A stretch of DNA of 64,000 nucleotides from Cladosporium sp. IMV 00045 (taxonomy: Eukaryota; Ascomycota; Dothideomycetes; Cladosporiales; Cladosporiaceae), in the NCBI GenBank assembly GCA_001931905.2, contig MSJI02000448.1, forward strand, positions 1-64,000, given 5' to 3'. The notes under the pieces are model-generated. The model had not been told where the DNA came from. It did not search any database and saw nothing but the letters and a program-made list of their open reading frames with translations. A program made the translations under genes and the position numbers. Below, in pieces: positions 11,214-23,292 of this stretch (positions within the stretch are counted from its first letter, which is position 1; each line of letters opens with the position of its first letter).

Positions 11214-13552
11214 CTAAATATACTCCCTCTCAGCAAAACTCCTAATCATCCCCTCCGCCGTCGCCTCATACTCCTTGAGCACCACCTCCTCCCCCTCCAG
11301 CACCGTATTAGCCTGCACGAAAACCTTCCTCGGCTTCGCCTGCCTGATGACCTCGGGCCTCAATTTCGTCGCATACCACTCATCCACCGCAGTGCATTCT
11401 TCATACAACTCCCTACCACGCTTGAGGTCCGCCGTGGCCTTGAAAACGTGCAGTTTCTGCAGGAAATCGTTAATCGCCGGTCGACCGTGCGAGGCGATCT
11501 TGCTGCGATCCAGGGAGATCGTCAAGTCGCTCAGATCGGGCTTGCTGTGTTCGAGTTTGCAGAAATCGCCCCCTGCGCGAAGGAAGACTTGCAAGATGGC
11601 GAAGCGCGCTTGCATGTGCGCCTGGCCGTGGCGGCGCGAGGCCGGGTCCCAGAACTGCAGGGCGGCGACGCCCGCGCGCGCCATTTGCAGGTAGCAGACG
11701 TAGAGGATGTCTCCCGCGGGCCCGTGAAGGTCTTCGCTGCCGTCGCCGTAGCCGAAGATTTTGAGAATGGAGAAGTCGGGGCACAGGCTCATGGCGACGC
11801 ACTCGGCGCGGCATTCTTCGTAGCTCGGGCCCATGCCGCCGAAGACTGTGCCCCAGGTTTCGCCCGGCTTGTACCAGGTGCTGATGGGCTTGTTGTCGAC
11901 GGGGCTGATGGGTGGGTTGGTGATGTCGAAGTTGTAATTTCCTGCGGAGGTTTCTTGCAGGAGTTTGCCGCAGCCGTGGCCTAGGAGTTCGTGAAGACCG
12001 ACTTGCACTTCGAAGGCTTCGTCTTTGTATTTGTCGTAGACGTCTTGGTCGGAGTCTTTGATGAAGGGGACGGGTTCTTTGGGCGCTGAAGCGCTAAGCA
12101 CGTTGCCCAGGGATACGTTCTTGAAGCCTTCGCTTTGGCGGATGTCGTCGTACTGGATTGAGAGTTATGTTTTAGTATGGCATGCCGTGAGTGGGGGCTT
12201 GATGTCACGTACGTTGGGAATGTTGATTCCAGCAGGGATGCCACTGCCGGCGAAAGTGATGACCTCCAAGCTGGTGAAGTCAGGAGAAAGGAACTTGTCC
12301 TTCTCGAAGTCCTTACCCCAGGGGAGCTTGGGAATTTGTGCAGGGGCAGCGTCAACCAATTTGCCAAACGCTTTGGTCCTCTCCTTGTTCACACAAGCGG
12401 CAAATCCTTCCCACTCTCCCCGGATCCCGTGCGGGTCACGGTAGGTCTCGATGAAGCCGATGTTGCTCTCGACAGCAGGGCCGAGATCCTTGATCCAGTG
12501 GCGCTGAGAGTTCTTGTGCGCCTCCATGGAGCCGTCATGAAACGACTTGACGTACTCGCCCTGCATGGCGTCTTCCTCGGGGTTGGCGGCGTACTTCTTC
12601 GCCTCGGTGAGGTTGCGGGCGATCTTGCCCATCTCGACGCCGTGGTCGCCGAAGACCAGATGGAGCTTCTTGCCCTCCAGAGGGCCCGAGAGGGTCCATT
12701 CAGATTCTTTGACGTCGCGAGCCGTAGGGTCAGTGACGGCGGAAGCGATGAGGACTTCGAAGTCGCCGGAGGAGGTCTTGCGCATGCGAGTGTTCTCGGG
12801 CAGCAAGCCCTTCTCCTTGAGGAAGTCGGCGGTGTAAGTGATTTCCTCAGTCGTGATGTTGGGAGAGTCAGGGTAGTACGTCGACACATGGCCCTTGTCC
12901 GGGTAGCCGAGGTGCATGCGAGCGATGCTGGACTGGTACAGGTCATCCTTGAAGGTGTTGTAAAGCTTCTCGGCGTTCTGACTGGCCGTTGCGAGTTTGG
13001 CGAAGCTCTCCTTTGGGATGCGAGGGATGATCTTGCTGTCACCAAACGAGCGGTAGTTGCCCGTGTTGCCGATGAACTGGGCGGCGTAGTTGAGGAAATG
13101 CTTGAGATCCTCGTCCGAGATGCCAGTCTTGGATTGCACTTGCTTCCAGTCACCTGAGAAATCTTCAGCATGGCGAAACTTGATGGTACGGCCAGAGTAA
13201 ACATACCGTTGGAGCACTTGTGCAGCTCGATGATGAAATCGTAAATGGCCTCACTCTCAGGACTGACTTGTCTCAAGTTGATCCTGGTACCAGCGAGAGC
13301 CGCCCTGCTGATATAGTGGGCATACTTCTTCTGTTTGGAGTCTAGAGCCTCGAAGTGAGGCTTGATAGACAGCGGCACGATGGTAGGCGGATCGTCGGCA
13401 AGGTACTGCTTCAGAGTCGACTCGTCCATGGTGTTCTCATGCATTCTTGAGGCCGTGAGTGTGAAGGATCGTGGAAATGCTCGAGCTAGCGGTCTGGATG
13501 TGTGGAGGGTTGTTTGTCCGATGACGGAGCGCAGAGAGAAACGTGGTGGCAT
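11214..13552 (-). CDS. DPP3: Dipeptidyl peptidase III (zinc metallopeptidase family M49)
   Basis: Three exons (13552..13207, 13153..12213, 12152..11214) encode 741 aa. The introns are 53 and 60 nt. The enzyme removes dipeptides from the N-termini of short peptides. The M49 zinc signature H-E-L-L-G-H is at about residues 483-488, and the second motif E-E-C-R-A-E is at about 541-546, so the metal ligands and catalytic Glu are all present. Homologues usually begin near M-D-E-S-T-L-K-Q-Y-L (ATG at 13429). The frame used here adds a 41-residue extension starting at 13552 that is Arg/Ser/Thr-rich and almost acid-free, with another Met at 13444. Alternative starts could give mitochondrial and cytosolic forms. 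The choice of start is the least certain part of the model. Confidence 0.94.
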
Positions 13553-14187
13553 GCCTCTCTTGCCGCGGGTCTCTCGAGCTCCTCCTGCAGCTTGTGCCTC
13601 CCAGCGGCTGTGTTTGAGTGGCGTCGCAGAGGAGCCAACTTTCATCACTTGTGGAGAGGGAATGGCCCACCGCGGAGGTCTGCTTCACAGCGAAGTTTTC
13701 CCATCATCCCCTATTAAATATCGACGACATCATACAGCATGGTCATGTTCTTGTCTGGGCATGTATTGTTTCGTTCGAGATTGGCCAAATTGCCCATGCT
13801 GTCGAATACCTGGGACGGAAGTCCGCTGTGCCGATACATTTGCAAACAAAACTGACAATGCACCGCAAGATACTAATAAACACGAAGTCACTGCAAACAA
13901 TGGAGGCAAGATACGTGTCGTCTGAATACTTTTTGATTCTAGTATGTAGCATCACCGCATTATGCCCAATGGCCGCCTGGCCGATTAACAACCTCATGAC
14001 CGACGACAATTTCCCATCAGCATTACTACTTGAAAGATAGGAAGAGAGAGTAAGAAAAAAGCGACGAAAACCTCCGCCGCGAAACGAAACGAAAAGTAAG
14101 AAAGAGGAAAACGCTCGAAAAACAGCAATGTCAAAAACCCCAATCCCGCATGTTCTTGTCATTATGGCGTGCTCTGCTCGCACGATC
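13553..14187. other. Spacer upstream of DPP3 and downstream of the GPI-protein gene
   Basis: This 635-bp stretch holds the DPP3 promoter and 5' leader plus the 3' UTR of the next minus-strand gene. I see nothing else. Confidence 0.5.
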
Positions 14188-14883
14188 TTACAGGAGGGCG
14201 GCGACGACGGCGCCGAAGCCGAGGACACCGGCGGAAGCCATCTTGAGGTGGCCGGCAGAGGAGTCTGATGAGGTGGACTCAGCGGCATCGCCGGTGCTGG
14301 AAGCGGAAGACTCGGAGTCGCTGGTGCCGCTTGCATCGCTGGAGGAAGATGAGGAGTCGTTGTTGTCCGAGCTGCCAGTGGATGATGAGTCCGAGCTGGA
14401 GTCAGTCGCGGTGCCAGTCGCGGTGGCGCCGGAGACGATGGTCGCGCCAGAAGGCTCGTCAACAACAACAGTAGTGGAGCTGCCGACCGAGACCTCGAAG
14501 GAGGTCAGAGAGCGGGAGATGTTGATGGCGATGTGAGTAACACCCTCGGGGAGACCGGCAGGGATGGTGGCGACGGAGGGCTGAGCAGTGACAGCGGCAG
14601 GGAGGTCAGACTGCGCGGTCTCAACGGCGGGCATGCCAGTGATCACACCGTTGGAGTTGGTCATGGTGAGGTAGGAGGTGAGGCCATTGGAGTACGAGAC
14701 AGTAGACTGGACTGTGGTGCTGCCGCTGGAGACATCGACGACCTGGGAGTTGCATGTCAGTAAAATGCGAGCGAGCAATGTGTTTGTAAAGTTGCGAATA
14801 CTCACAGTCGTGTTGACGGCGTCGCTGCTCTGAGCGTAGGCGGCGGCCACGAAGGGCACGGCGAAGATGATGGAGGAACGCAT
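14188..14883 (-). CDS. Small secreted GPI-anchored Ser/Thr-rich cell-wall protein
   Basis: The preferred model has exon 1 at 14883..14806 and exon 2 at 14742..14188, giving 210 aa. The protein has a clear signal peptide (M-R-S-S-I-I-F-A-V-P-F-V-A-A-A-Y-A). A ~100-residue Val/Thr/Ser-rich domain follows, then a long Ser/Asp/Thr low-complexity linker. The C-terminal tail is hydrophobic and Ala/Gly/Leu-rich (M-A-S-A-G-V-L-G-F-G-A-V-V-A-A-L-L), typical of GPI-anchor addition after the S-S-A-G region. Fungal proteins of this build are structural wall components. The 63-nt intron (GTGAGT..CTCCCAG with a CTGAC branch) is a multiple of three and has no in-frame stop, so a retained-intron form would add 21 residues just after the signal peptide. 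Confidence 0.85.
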   Translation of the reverse strand: MRSSIIFAVPFVAAAYAQSSDAVNTTVSIRNFTNTLLARILLTCNSQVVDVSSGSTTVQSTVSYSNGLTSYLTMTNSNGVITGMPAVETAQSDLPAAVTAQPSVATIPAGLPEGVTHIAINISRSLTSFEVSVGSSTTVVVDEPSGATIVSGATATGTATDSSSDSSSTGSSDNNDSSSSSSDASGTSDSESSASSTGDAAESTSSDSSAGHLKMASAGVLGFGAVVAALL

Positions 14884-16371
14884 GTTGATTGATGTGTTTG
14901 TGATTGAACTGTTGTGAATGGATGAAAGCTGCGACTGTTGACGATGTTTGCGGTAGTAGTGCGCGGCGTATGTACAGTTGAGACGATGGATCTGATGTGA
15001 CGAGAAACGAGAAAGCAAGGGCGGGTGGCAGGAAGGTATACTGCTGGTATTTATTGCTTTATTCGCCGCCTTGTAGCAGCAGCAGGAGCCACGGCCCATG
15101 CTTATTCCATCTCGTTAAAAACCGCTGAGCCGCAACGCCTCTAGTGACCACGCTAATGCCCTTTGCCCTCCTAGCAACCGAAACCTGGACCACAACAGTT
15201 CTTCTGGGGGAGAGCTTATAACGCGATTGCGCCTATTTCGGGCATGGACCTCTGGCGAAATGTCCATGCTGCCAGAGCATGAGTGGAGCCACAGGTGCCA
15301 TTTCGTCGCTCGCCGCCTAGACAACCGGGCGACATGGGGAGCTCCTGGACACGAATGGGTGCGGGCGGCCGCGTCACCTCCAATACACTGTTTACAAAAT
15401 TAGACGCAAATCCTATGGCCGCCTTTGTGATGTGTCAAGTAGGTGAGGGTGAGCCGTGAGAAAGAGAATGCTACAAACGCCTGCACTGGCAAAGGATTTG
15501 AGCTTGGAGCAAGGCAGGAATATCAGTCTGGGACAGACTTGTCTTGAAGCCATCTCGCACTGTTCAGTCCTTCTCCAGGCTCATCCACATTTTCTCCAGA
15601 TCGCTCTGTTGGTCGAAGACGGTTCCTCTTTGCGGGTGGCGCGCCTAGCGTCAAACTCGCCGCCGCCCTAGTCGCCCGCCATCCGATTCATGCAGGGAGA
15701 GTGTGTGGTCGCCGCCGACCGTCGTGCAGCTGCAGGACGCGTTGCTGGGCAAAACCCTCACCCAACAAATCGAATCCACGTCGCGTGTCGCGTGATGTTC
15801 GCATACTGCGGCTGTAAGAGTAGGTAGCTTGGTGTTTGTTGACCGAATGCACAAGGCACGACATTAGAATGCATGTGCTTCTCACATCAGAATCACAGCT
15901 TTAAGACCTTCAACTTCCTCGTCCATCGCAGACTCACTCCCAGACGTTGCGCACGGCCGTTGTACTCGGCTCAATCCCAGCCGCCGCCTCTGGTCTTACA
16001 CAATTGTTGCAGATATGGTGTGGTGAGTTCTCGCCGTGCATGAGTCTTGGTATTGCCACCTTGGCACATCTACAAGCTCAGCCGTCTTCGATCTGGCTAC
16101 GAGGTACCAGACGACATGCCTTTGCTACACAATGCGGTCTTTCTTAAGAGACATCTTCTTCGACCGCTATCAATGAAGTTGGTGGTTGATAATCATGAAT
16201 TCCCACTCCCCGCGTCCAAACTCTAAGAGGAAGGTAGGAAGAAGATAACAAACTGACTCTCGTTGCTGCCTTGATGAAACGTGAAATTTTTTTTCTATTT
16301 CATCGCACTTGTGCCTTGTGAGATGTGAGACAAGCTCATTCATTTCCAAGGCACCTCTGGATTTTCTGATC
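14884..16371. other. Divergent spacer, 1.5 kb, no supported gene
   Basis: This spacer separates the start of the GPI-protein gene (minus) and the start of the secreted esterase gene (plus). It contains only short unrelated open frames. I see no tRNA, repeat or recognisable coding exon. Confidence 0.55.
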
Positions 16372-18659
16372 ATGCTATTACCTTACCTGTCCGGCTACCT
16401 TTCCCAGGGCAATGTGAGATCCTTCGCAGGAACAAATCTGCTGCTGACATCAGCATGTCTTTTGACCCAAGCCATTGCGGCAGCCTCCAACCCTGAGCTC
16501 GGACTGAGCGTGGAGATCACCACTGCAGAGGGTCTACTGAATCACAGCATTGACGGCCGCATCTCTCTCATGTTCGCCCCAGCGGGTGTAGATCCACTGG
16601 ACGATACGGAAGTCGACTCATCGCCTAACAAATTCTTCGGCAAAAACGTCTTCGGCTTCTCTCAAGGTGACACCACAACCCTATCGGGCGGCTCTGGCCT
16701 GAATACCAGACTTGGTGTGTACGGGTGGCCCAAGGTAAGCTTGGCTGATGTCGAACCTGGCAATTATACCGTCCAGGCATTCCTCAATGTGTACACGAGA
16801 GTCACGCGAAGCGATGGATCGACTGTCAGCGTGCATTTTCCTTGTGGTGACGGAGCACCGAATGTCGATGGAGTTGGTAGTCTATTGACTTCTTCACTTG
16901 ACGTTGAAATCTCAGGCGAGGAACAGTCGATCCAACTCGAATTCAGCAAAGTCGAACCCGTTCAGCAGTCTGCAGGCCATGAGATCGGAGGATGTCAGCA
17001 AGGCAATTACGCGGACGCCGAGAACTTGAAGTACGTCAAGATCCGCAGCAGTAAGCTCAGCGACTTTTGGAACCGTGACATGTACGTGGGAGCGAACGTA
17101 CTCCTTCCGCAAGGGTACAACACCGGCAACAAGACGAAGCGGTACCCAGTCGTTTATCAGCAAGGTCATTGGCCGGCAGATCAAGGAGCATTTAGGTACC
17201 CTTCAGCCAACTTCTCAGCCGCATGGGACAATGGTACCATCCCTGGTGCAGGTGGCGAGCCTGGGCGCCCAACACCAAAGATGATCCTCGTCACGTTCCG
17301 ACACGAGGCTCCGTTCTACGATGACTCCTATGCAGTCAATACCGCAAACCTCGGACCGTACGGCGATGCGATCAACGACGAGCTCATCCCGCACATCGAC
17401 GCAAACTTCAGAACCATCGCCGAACCATGGGCTCGTGTTCAAGAAGGCGGCTCAACAGGAGGCTGGGTCTCTGCAGCCAGCGTGATATATCGACCTGATC
17501 TCTTCGGAGCTTGTTTCTCTTCCTACCCAGATAGTCTTGGTTTCCGCAGTCACCAAGACATCCACTTGTATGATAGCGCCAATGCTTACCACCGTCCCGA
17601 CGGCTCTGCAATTGGTTCCATTCGGACATTCGAAAACGACACCGAGATAGTTCTTGCTACTGTCGAGCAGGAGAATCACTGGGAACTTACTTTCGGGACT
17701 TCTTCGCGTTCATCATTGCAGTGGGAGTAAGTCAGCTTAGTTTTGTTGCAGCTTACTTCAGCTAACGCCAACAGTGTCTGGAATGCCGTGTTTGGCGCGC
17801 AAGGTCTGAACGGCTATCCGCTCGAGGTGAGTTCTTCGCATGTCAGCATTCCTCCATTTTGCCAGCACTTACTTACATGCATGGCAGCCTTGGAACAAAG
17901 TCACTGGCGAGATCTATCCCGATGCTGTGCAATACTGGAAGCCATTCGATCTGTCTCACTACATTACTGGAAATTGGAATGGCTCGAAGAACCTGGGAGA
18001 TGTCCTCCGTCATCGCATCTTTATTTACGTCGGCTCGCACGACAACTACTATCTAAACGAAGGCGTCATGAAATTCCAGCAGAATGTGGAGAGCTACGGA
18101 GGTTCGCAATGGGTGAGAATCTCCCGTTGTTGCTTCGGTTCATACCTCATCACTAACAACATCCCTCTACCAGGCCAACGTGACCATCCTCGAAGGTAAA
18201 ACCCACGGCGGCAACTACCAAGCACGCGAACTTTGGAACTATCTCGAATTCCTCGACACCTGGTTCAAAGACCACGCTCCGGACGGCGCAACTCCCCTGC
18301 CCACCAACGTCACCTCATCGGCCGCGCGAGGCAATCTTTGGGAAGAAGTGATCCGCTTTGCAGGCAGGCAAGCCGCCCTAGATCGGCAAGCAACGCCCAA
18401 TATCACAGTCGTTGGTCCTAAGAAACGTACCGTGGAGGCTTCGCCTGGTCGTTGGGATCCTGGTATGAAGCTCGAGGGTCAGTGGTACGTGGATGGCAAG
18501 CCGAAGGGAAGAGCTTTCAAAGTCGTCCAGAATCGAAAGGTCAAGTACGTCTTGCCGCGTCGTGCGAGACATGCGAAGGTGTCATTCTCGGTGACTGGAA
18601 GGAAGATGGGCTATGTTGATGAGACTCGTCGCAGTGATACGGTGGTTGTGGGAGTGTAG
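16372..18659 (+). CDS. Secreted esterase (alpha/beta hydrolase, esterase-D-like, PF00756 type)
   Basis: Four exons (16372-17726, 17775-17826, 17888-18112, 18174-18659) encode 705 aa. The introns are 48, 61 and 61 nt with canonical ends. The ATG at 16372 gives a hydrophobic N-terminus compatible with a signal peptide (L-L-L-T-S-A-C-L-L-T-Q-A-I-A-A-A, cleavage near residue 38). Residues ~45-200 form a beta-rich N-terminal domain. The hydrolase domain starts near residue 235. Its nucleophile elbow is G-G-S-T-G-G with Ser361, and a G-K-T-H-G-G segment after intron 3 probably carries the catalytic His. There are several N-glycosylation sequons. The natural ester substrate is unknown. Broad similarity is to the fungal secreted 'esterase' superfamily, and I cannot say whether it is a cutinase-, feruloyl- or acetyl-esterase. 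Confidence 0.85.
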
Positions 18660-19552
18660 AAGAAGGGGGCCTCCTGAGTCGACGTCGAGGCCTTTTCGAT
18701 CGATAGGTCTTTGTATCCATGACAAAAGCAGTTCTTGCCTTTTACAGATAGCTGACTTGGACCAAATACCATGATCAGCCCACTTCTGCATTGCTTTTTG
18801 TTTAATGCCTCCAAACCAGAATGGGGGGCCGGACCGCTGCGGGTGTAGGCAGCCGTTAGCGTCCGCAGTTGTGAGGAGAGTCGGTTTTGGATGAGTTCTG
18901 ATTCTACCGTCTTGACTTCCAAACATGCATTTCACGAGGTGATAGTCAACTTATAATCTCATCTGGAGTACAAAAGGTGGTTAGTAATCCTCGTGCAAGT
19001 GCAAGGGCCGCTTAGGAGATCGCAGATTCCGTAAGACTCTTTCGCTCGGTATCGACGCCTCACGGGAATGTAAATCACGTTGATCAATCAGAGAGCAATA
19101 TGCACCATCAATGCGATGGCTTAAGTCGAGCAAGTGTCTATGTCCGGAAGGCGGATCTAGAACAAGAGGCCAACACAAGTCCAAATACTATTCATATAGC
19201 CATGGGACGTCGAACAAGCCGAAAGAAGACTCGCAAGACACGGGACGATCTCCGCCGTGGCGCAGTGCCCTACATGACCACCCAAACTCTACTCCACGAT
19301 ATACACGGAATCATGAGCCGAAGCAGCTGCCGGTAGGGTTGTCTGTCGACAACTCCATCCCGCAATTATTGTGGATTGTGAGGGGTCGACTTGCTTGACC
19401 TCGCATGTTCTGGAGCTTAATCGTTTGGATCATATAGCCGAGAGTTTGAGGATGACTAGATATACAGCTGGACAGTGCCGTCGAGAAGGTGGCTCCTTCA
19501 GTTGAATCTCCTATATACAAGTTCTCCAAGGGAGCTCTGCCACAGTACCGGA
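18660..19552. other. Intergenic, 0.9 kb
   Basis: This spacer lies between two plus-strand genes. I see no further gene, RNA or repeat. Confidence 0.55.
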
Positions 19553-21172
19553 ATGACGAACTCTCTGGATCAAGACAGGATGAAGTCCTCAACCTTACAC
19601 CTTGAGGGTCTCGACCCCTCAAAATCACGGACCGACGAGGATATTGCAGAGCTACAGTTCGACCGCAAGCTTGAGCGAAAAACTGTAGCGAAATTGGATT
19701 TCCTTCTCGTGCCTCTCATGTGCGGACTTTACCTGCTAGCTTTCCTCGATAGAAGCAACATCGGGAATGCGAGGATCGCTGGCCTCCAAGAAGATTTGAA
19801 CATGACAGACCATCAGTATCAGACTGCGGTATGCCCACATGTCTTCTGTCATGGAGAGAGAGAGTAATACTGACTGATACAAGATCACGGTGACTTATGT
19901 GCCATATATCCTTGCGGAGCTTCCTTCGAATCTGATCCTGAGCAAGATTGGACCACGCATCCTTCTCCCTTCCATTTGCGTTGGCTGGGGAATCGTCACG
20001 ACACTGCAGTCGCAGGTCCATAACTATGCTGGTCTTCTCGCCTGTCGCTTTTTCCTCGGACTCTTAGAAGGCGGCCTTTTCCCGGGTATCGTTCTATATC
20101 TCTCCGGCTTTTATAGAAGGCACGAACTCCAGATGCGTATTGGTCTTTTCTTCTCGGCAGCTGCGATGAGCGGAGCCTTCTCTGGACTACTAGCTGCCGC
20201 GATCGTTCAGATGGAAGGCATAGGTGGACTGGAAGGGTGGCGATGGATCTTCATCCTCGAAGGCCTCTTCACCGTCCTGTTCGGGGCCACCACAGCTATC
20301 GTACTGCCGAACACGCCACACCAGGTCAAGACATTCACTGCCCAGGAGGCCGACCTCTGTGTTGCTCGAATTAGGGCAGACGGCGTGGCAACGGAGAGCA
20401 CCAAATTCAATTCCAATGCATTCACCTCGACGTTCAAGAGCATTCATATCTGGCTACTCTGCATCGCTCTTTTCTGCAACGGAACATCTCTCTTCGGCCT
20501 GGCTTATTTCACCCCGAGTATCGTTCAGGGTATGGGCTATGATTCCACAATGACACAGCTGCTCAGCGTGCCTCCTTTTGCGATCGCTTTCATCTTCACT
20601 CTGATCTCGGCTTTTGTCGCAGACAAGTTTAGGGTTCGCGGGTTGACTGCGATTGCAACCACATGCCTTGCGCTTATAGGCTTTGCTCTTTTCATGGAGA
20701 GTGAAACCGTGGCTTCTCGGTATACAGCTCTATGCTTCATGATAACGGGCGTGTACTCGACGGCCCCGAGCTTGATCAGTTGGATCCCGAATAACGTCGC
20801 TGCAAGGTAGCTATCACAAAAAAAATTCGCATTACCAGGAAAACCATGTGCTAACTGCGTTCCAGGACACGACGTGCTACAGCCGTCGCAATGGGATTCA
20901 TTGCCACCAACGTCGGAGGCATACTGAGCACGTGGATCTACCCGAAGAGTGCTTCGCCGAGGTACGAGTTCGCTGCGATCTTGAACCTCTCGCTTGTGTG
21001 CCTCACGATTGCTGTCGTGTCTGGCGAAGTCTGCCTTTTGAGGTGGAAGAATCAACAGAAAGGCGATGAGGAACGTAGGGCGAACGTCTTGCAGGATATG
21101 GAGGGTATGGATATCGCGGAGCAGTTTGAGCTGCTGGGTGATGGACATCCGGATTTTGTCTACACGCTTTAG
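19553..21172 (+). CDS. MFS transporter, Dal5/allantoate permease-like (anion:cation symporter family)
   Basis: Three exons (19553-19828, 19884-20806, 20866-21172) encode 501 aa. The introns are 55 and 59 nt. The protein has a hydrophilic N-terminus and about 12 hydrophobic segments. The first helix ends in the family motif Y-L-L-A-F-L-D-R-S-N-I-G-N-A-R. The helix 4-5 region carries R-F-F-L-G-L-L-E-G-G-L-F-P-G. These motifs are characteristic of the Dal5-like family, whose members import allantoate, ureidosuccinate, vitamins and other organic anions across the plasma membrane. The substrate cannot be told from sequence. It lies 850 bp upstream of an FAD-dependent amine oxidase-like gene on the same strand, which makes a nitrogenous organic acid a reasonable guess. 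Confidence 0.92.
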
Positions 21173-22021
21173 TGATATGATCAGATGATAATGACTACAT
21201 TCATGATATCAATAACCATGTTAGTTGAACAGTTTTAATGGATCGCACTGTCGGCTCCGTAACATCGATGTCGGAGTTTCATTCCGGCGATTTGTCGAAG
21301 CAGCGTTACCGAGGTCAAAATGAATCGACGACGACACATGGAATCACATACATCAAAATCTTGCATCTCGAAAGGCTTGTTGATGTTCGAAGACCCTTAG
21401 CAATCTCGACGACAAGCCTTGACTAATGAAAACGCAGCTATCTTATACCAAGGAATAAACCCTTGTGATGCAATCGCACCTGCATAAGTCGTGCGTCGTG
21501 ACCACTAGGGTATATAGTAAAGTGCTGCGATACCGGCGCGCCACCTTCACACATGGGATGGTCGGATTGTTTCCTATCAACAAGAACTAGAAACCCTGGT
21601 TGTGAAACTGATATCGTTGCTGGTGCTGGTAAACAAAGATAACGCCCTCGCCAGTAAGAAACTGCGATTGCGACCCACGAACTCACAGATCTAATCTGAG
21701 TGGATACCACTGTAAAGGCGACTTGGCGCTCGCTATCGTAGAACACTACTGTATACAGTATATCTACAGAGCGGAGAAGACGGCGAACATGGATGCGACA
21801 AGGATAAAACCAGAAGATCATCGTGAAGACCTCTTGCCAAGGTGCGTCGAGTGGAGTTGGGTTACAGTGAACATATACTGATTCTTGGCCGTCACGACAG
21901 ATCTGCAATACAAAAGCAAGATGGCAGTTCACCCGAAAATGCCATCGAATCTCACAAGTTCATATCTAAAGCATCAAATCCTCAAGACCCTTCCACTGAA
22001 ACATCCAGGGGCACTCCCAAA
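21173..22021. other. Intergenic between the MFS and FAD-oxidoreductase genes
   Basis: This 849-bp spacer lies between two tandem plus-strand genes and presumably carries the oxidoreductase promoter. An in-frame extension back to 21842 exists, but its first 60 codons have no family similarity. I see nothing else. Confidence 0.5.
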
Positions 22022-23134
22022 ATGGACGTCCAAGCCGGATCCAACATCGTCATAGGCGGCGGCATCATTGGTGCTCAGATTGCCTGGCATCTGGCACAAG
22101 AGTCCAATGTCACCATCATCGCCGAAAAGATTGGGGGTGTCGCCACGCCCAACTCCTTCGCCTGGATCAACGCAGGCGGCCCCGATGATCCTACATACTA
22201 CGACTTCCGCAACCGCTCCATGCAGCACTGGCGCGAGATGACCGAGCAAATTCCCAGCCTGCCCATCTCTTGGTCTGGTGCTTTGAGTTGGAGCGCGACG
22301 GAGAATGAGACTGCAGCATCTCAGGAGGAATACCTGGAAGCAGGTACTGACATTGTCCGCGTGAGAAACTCGGAGCTGGCTGCCATTGAACCTGAGCTCA
22401 AGGAGGACTTCTTCCCGGAATGGGACTATGGCCTTCATGTCAAAGACGAAGGCTCCGTAGAAGCTCATCTGGCTGCGGCACTGTTGATCTCCGAGGCGGA
22501 AGCCATGGGCGCCAAGGTCTTGACTACGAGTGTCTCTGGTTTTGTCAAAGAGGATGGTCGCGTCACCGGCGTTACCACAGACAACGGGACGATTCACGGT
22601 GACCATGTCGTTCTAGCTGCAGGCCTTGGTAGTGTACCATTGCTGGCGGCCGAGAACATCAGGCTTCCCTTGGAGGGCCGAGAGGGTCTTCTTGCCAACA
22701 CTTTGCCTGTGGGCAAGCAATTCTTGAACACTTTGTTTCACGGATCTGGATTGAACATGCGTCAAACACTCGATGGTCGTATCCTTGCAGGCGAGAGCTT
22801 CGCAGGCAGCGACGCTGGCGTTGATGCAGAGAAGAAGGCGCGAAAGATCATTGGCAAAGTGCAGGAGGCTTTCAAGGGTGGCGATGACATTGAGTACGGG
22901 TACTACACCCTTGGAGTTCGACCTGACCCTGAGGATGGATTGCCGATCTTGGGAGACACGCCGTTGAAAGGACTTGATATTGCCGTCATGCATTCTGGAG
23001 TTACGAACGGCGCGATTGTTGGAAAACTGATCGCTGAGAAGGTCTTGACCGGTAAGAGTGATCCGATTCTCGATTACTTCCGCCTTGATCGGTTCAACTC
23101 GAACGGAACCCATACCAACAGCACTAGCCATTAG
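22022..23134 (+). CDS. FAD-dependent oxidoreductase (DAO / D-amino-acid dehydrogenase or glycine-oxidase-like)
   Basis: A single exon encodes 370 aa from the ATG at 22022. The dinucleotide-binding motif starts almost at once (I-V-I-G-G-G-I-I-G-A-Q-I-A-W-H-L, GxGxxG). An H-V-V-L-A-A-G-L-G-S segment near the middle and a C-terminal L-G-V-R-P-D-P-E-D-G-L-P-I-L-G motif complete the FAD site. These are typical of the DAO superfamily (D-amino-acid oxidases and dehydrogenases, sarcosine and glycine oxidases). The enzyme should oxidise a primary or secondary amine or a D-amino acid. There is no signal peptide, and the C-terminal tripeptide T-S-H is not a clear peroxisomal PTS1. It follows a Dal5-like MFS carrier and is convergent with an acetyltransferase gene 158 bp away. 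Confidence 0.9.
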   Translation: MDVQAGSNIVIGGGIIGAQIAWHLAQESNVTIIAEKIGGVATPNSFAWINAGGPDDPTYYDFRNRSMQHWREMTEQIPSLPISWSGALSWSATENETAASQEEYLEAGTDIVRVRNSELAAIEPELKEDFFPEWDYGLHVKDEGSVEAHLAAALLISEAEAMGAKVLTTSVSGFVKEDGRVTGVTTDNGTIHGDHVVLAAGLGSVPLLAAENIRLPLEGREGLLANTLPVGKQFLNTLFHGSGLNMRQTLDGRILAGESFAGSDAGVDAEKKARKIIGKVQEAFKGGDDIEYGYYTLGVRPDPEDGLPILGDTPLKGLDIAVMHSGVTNGAIVGKLIAEKVLTGKSDPILDYFRLDRFNSNGTHTNSTSH

Positions 23135-23292
23135 TATGGATTTGCTCACGGCCCATGGGGCTCGTTTCAGTAGCAGACGAATGAAACGGGTAGAATGCAT
23201 CGATCACAAGATACTGTACTGTCGGCAAACCCTGTGCAATTCGTTACTTTGTGAGTTCGTGATACATCAAATTGTCGCACTCGCAAGATATG

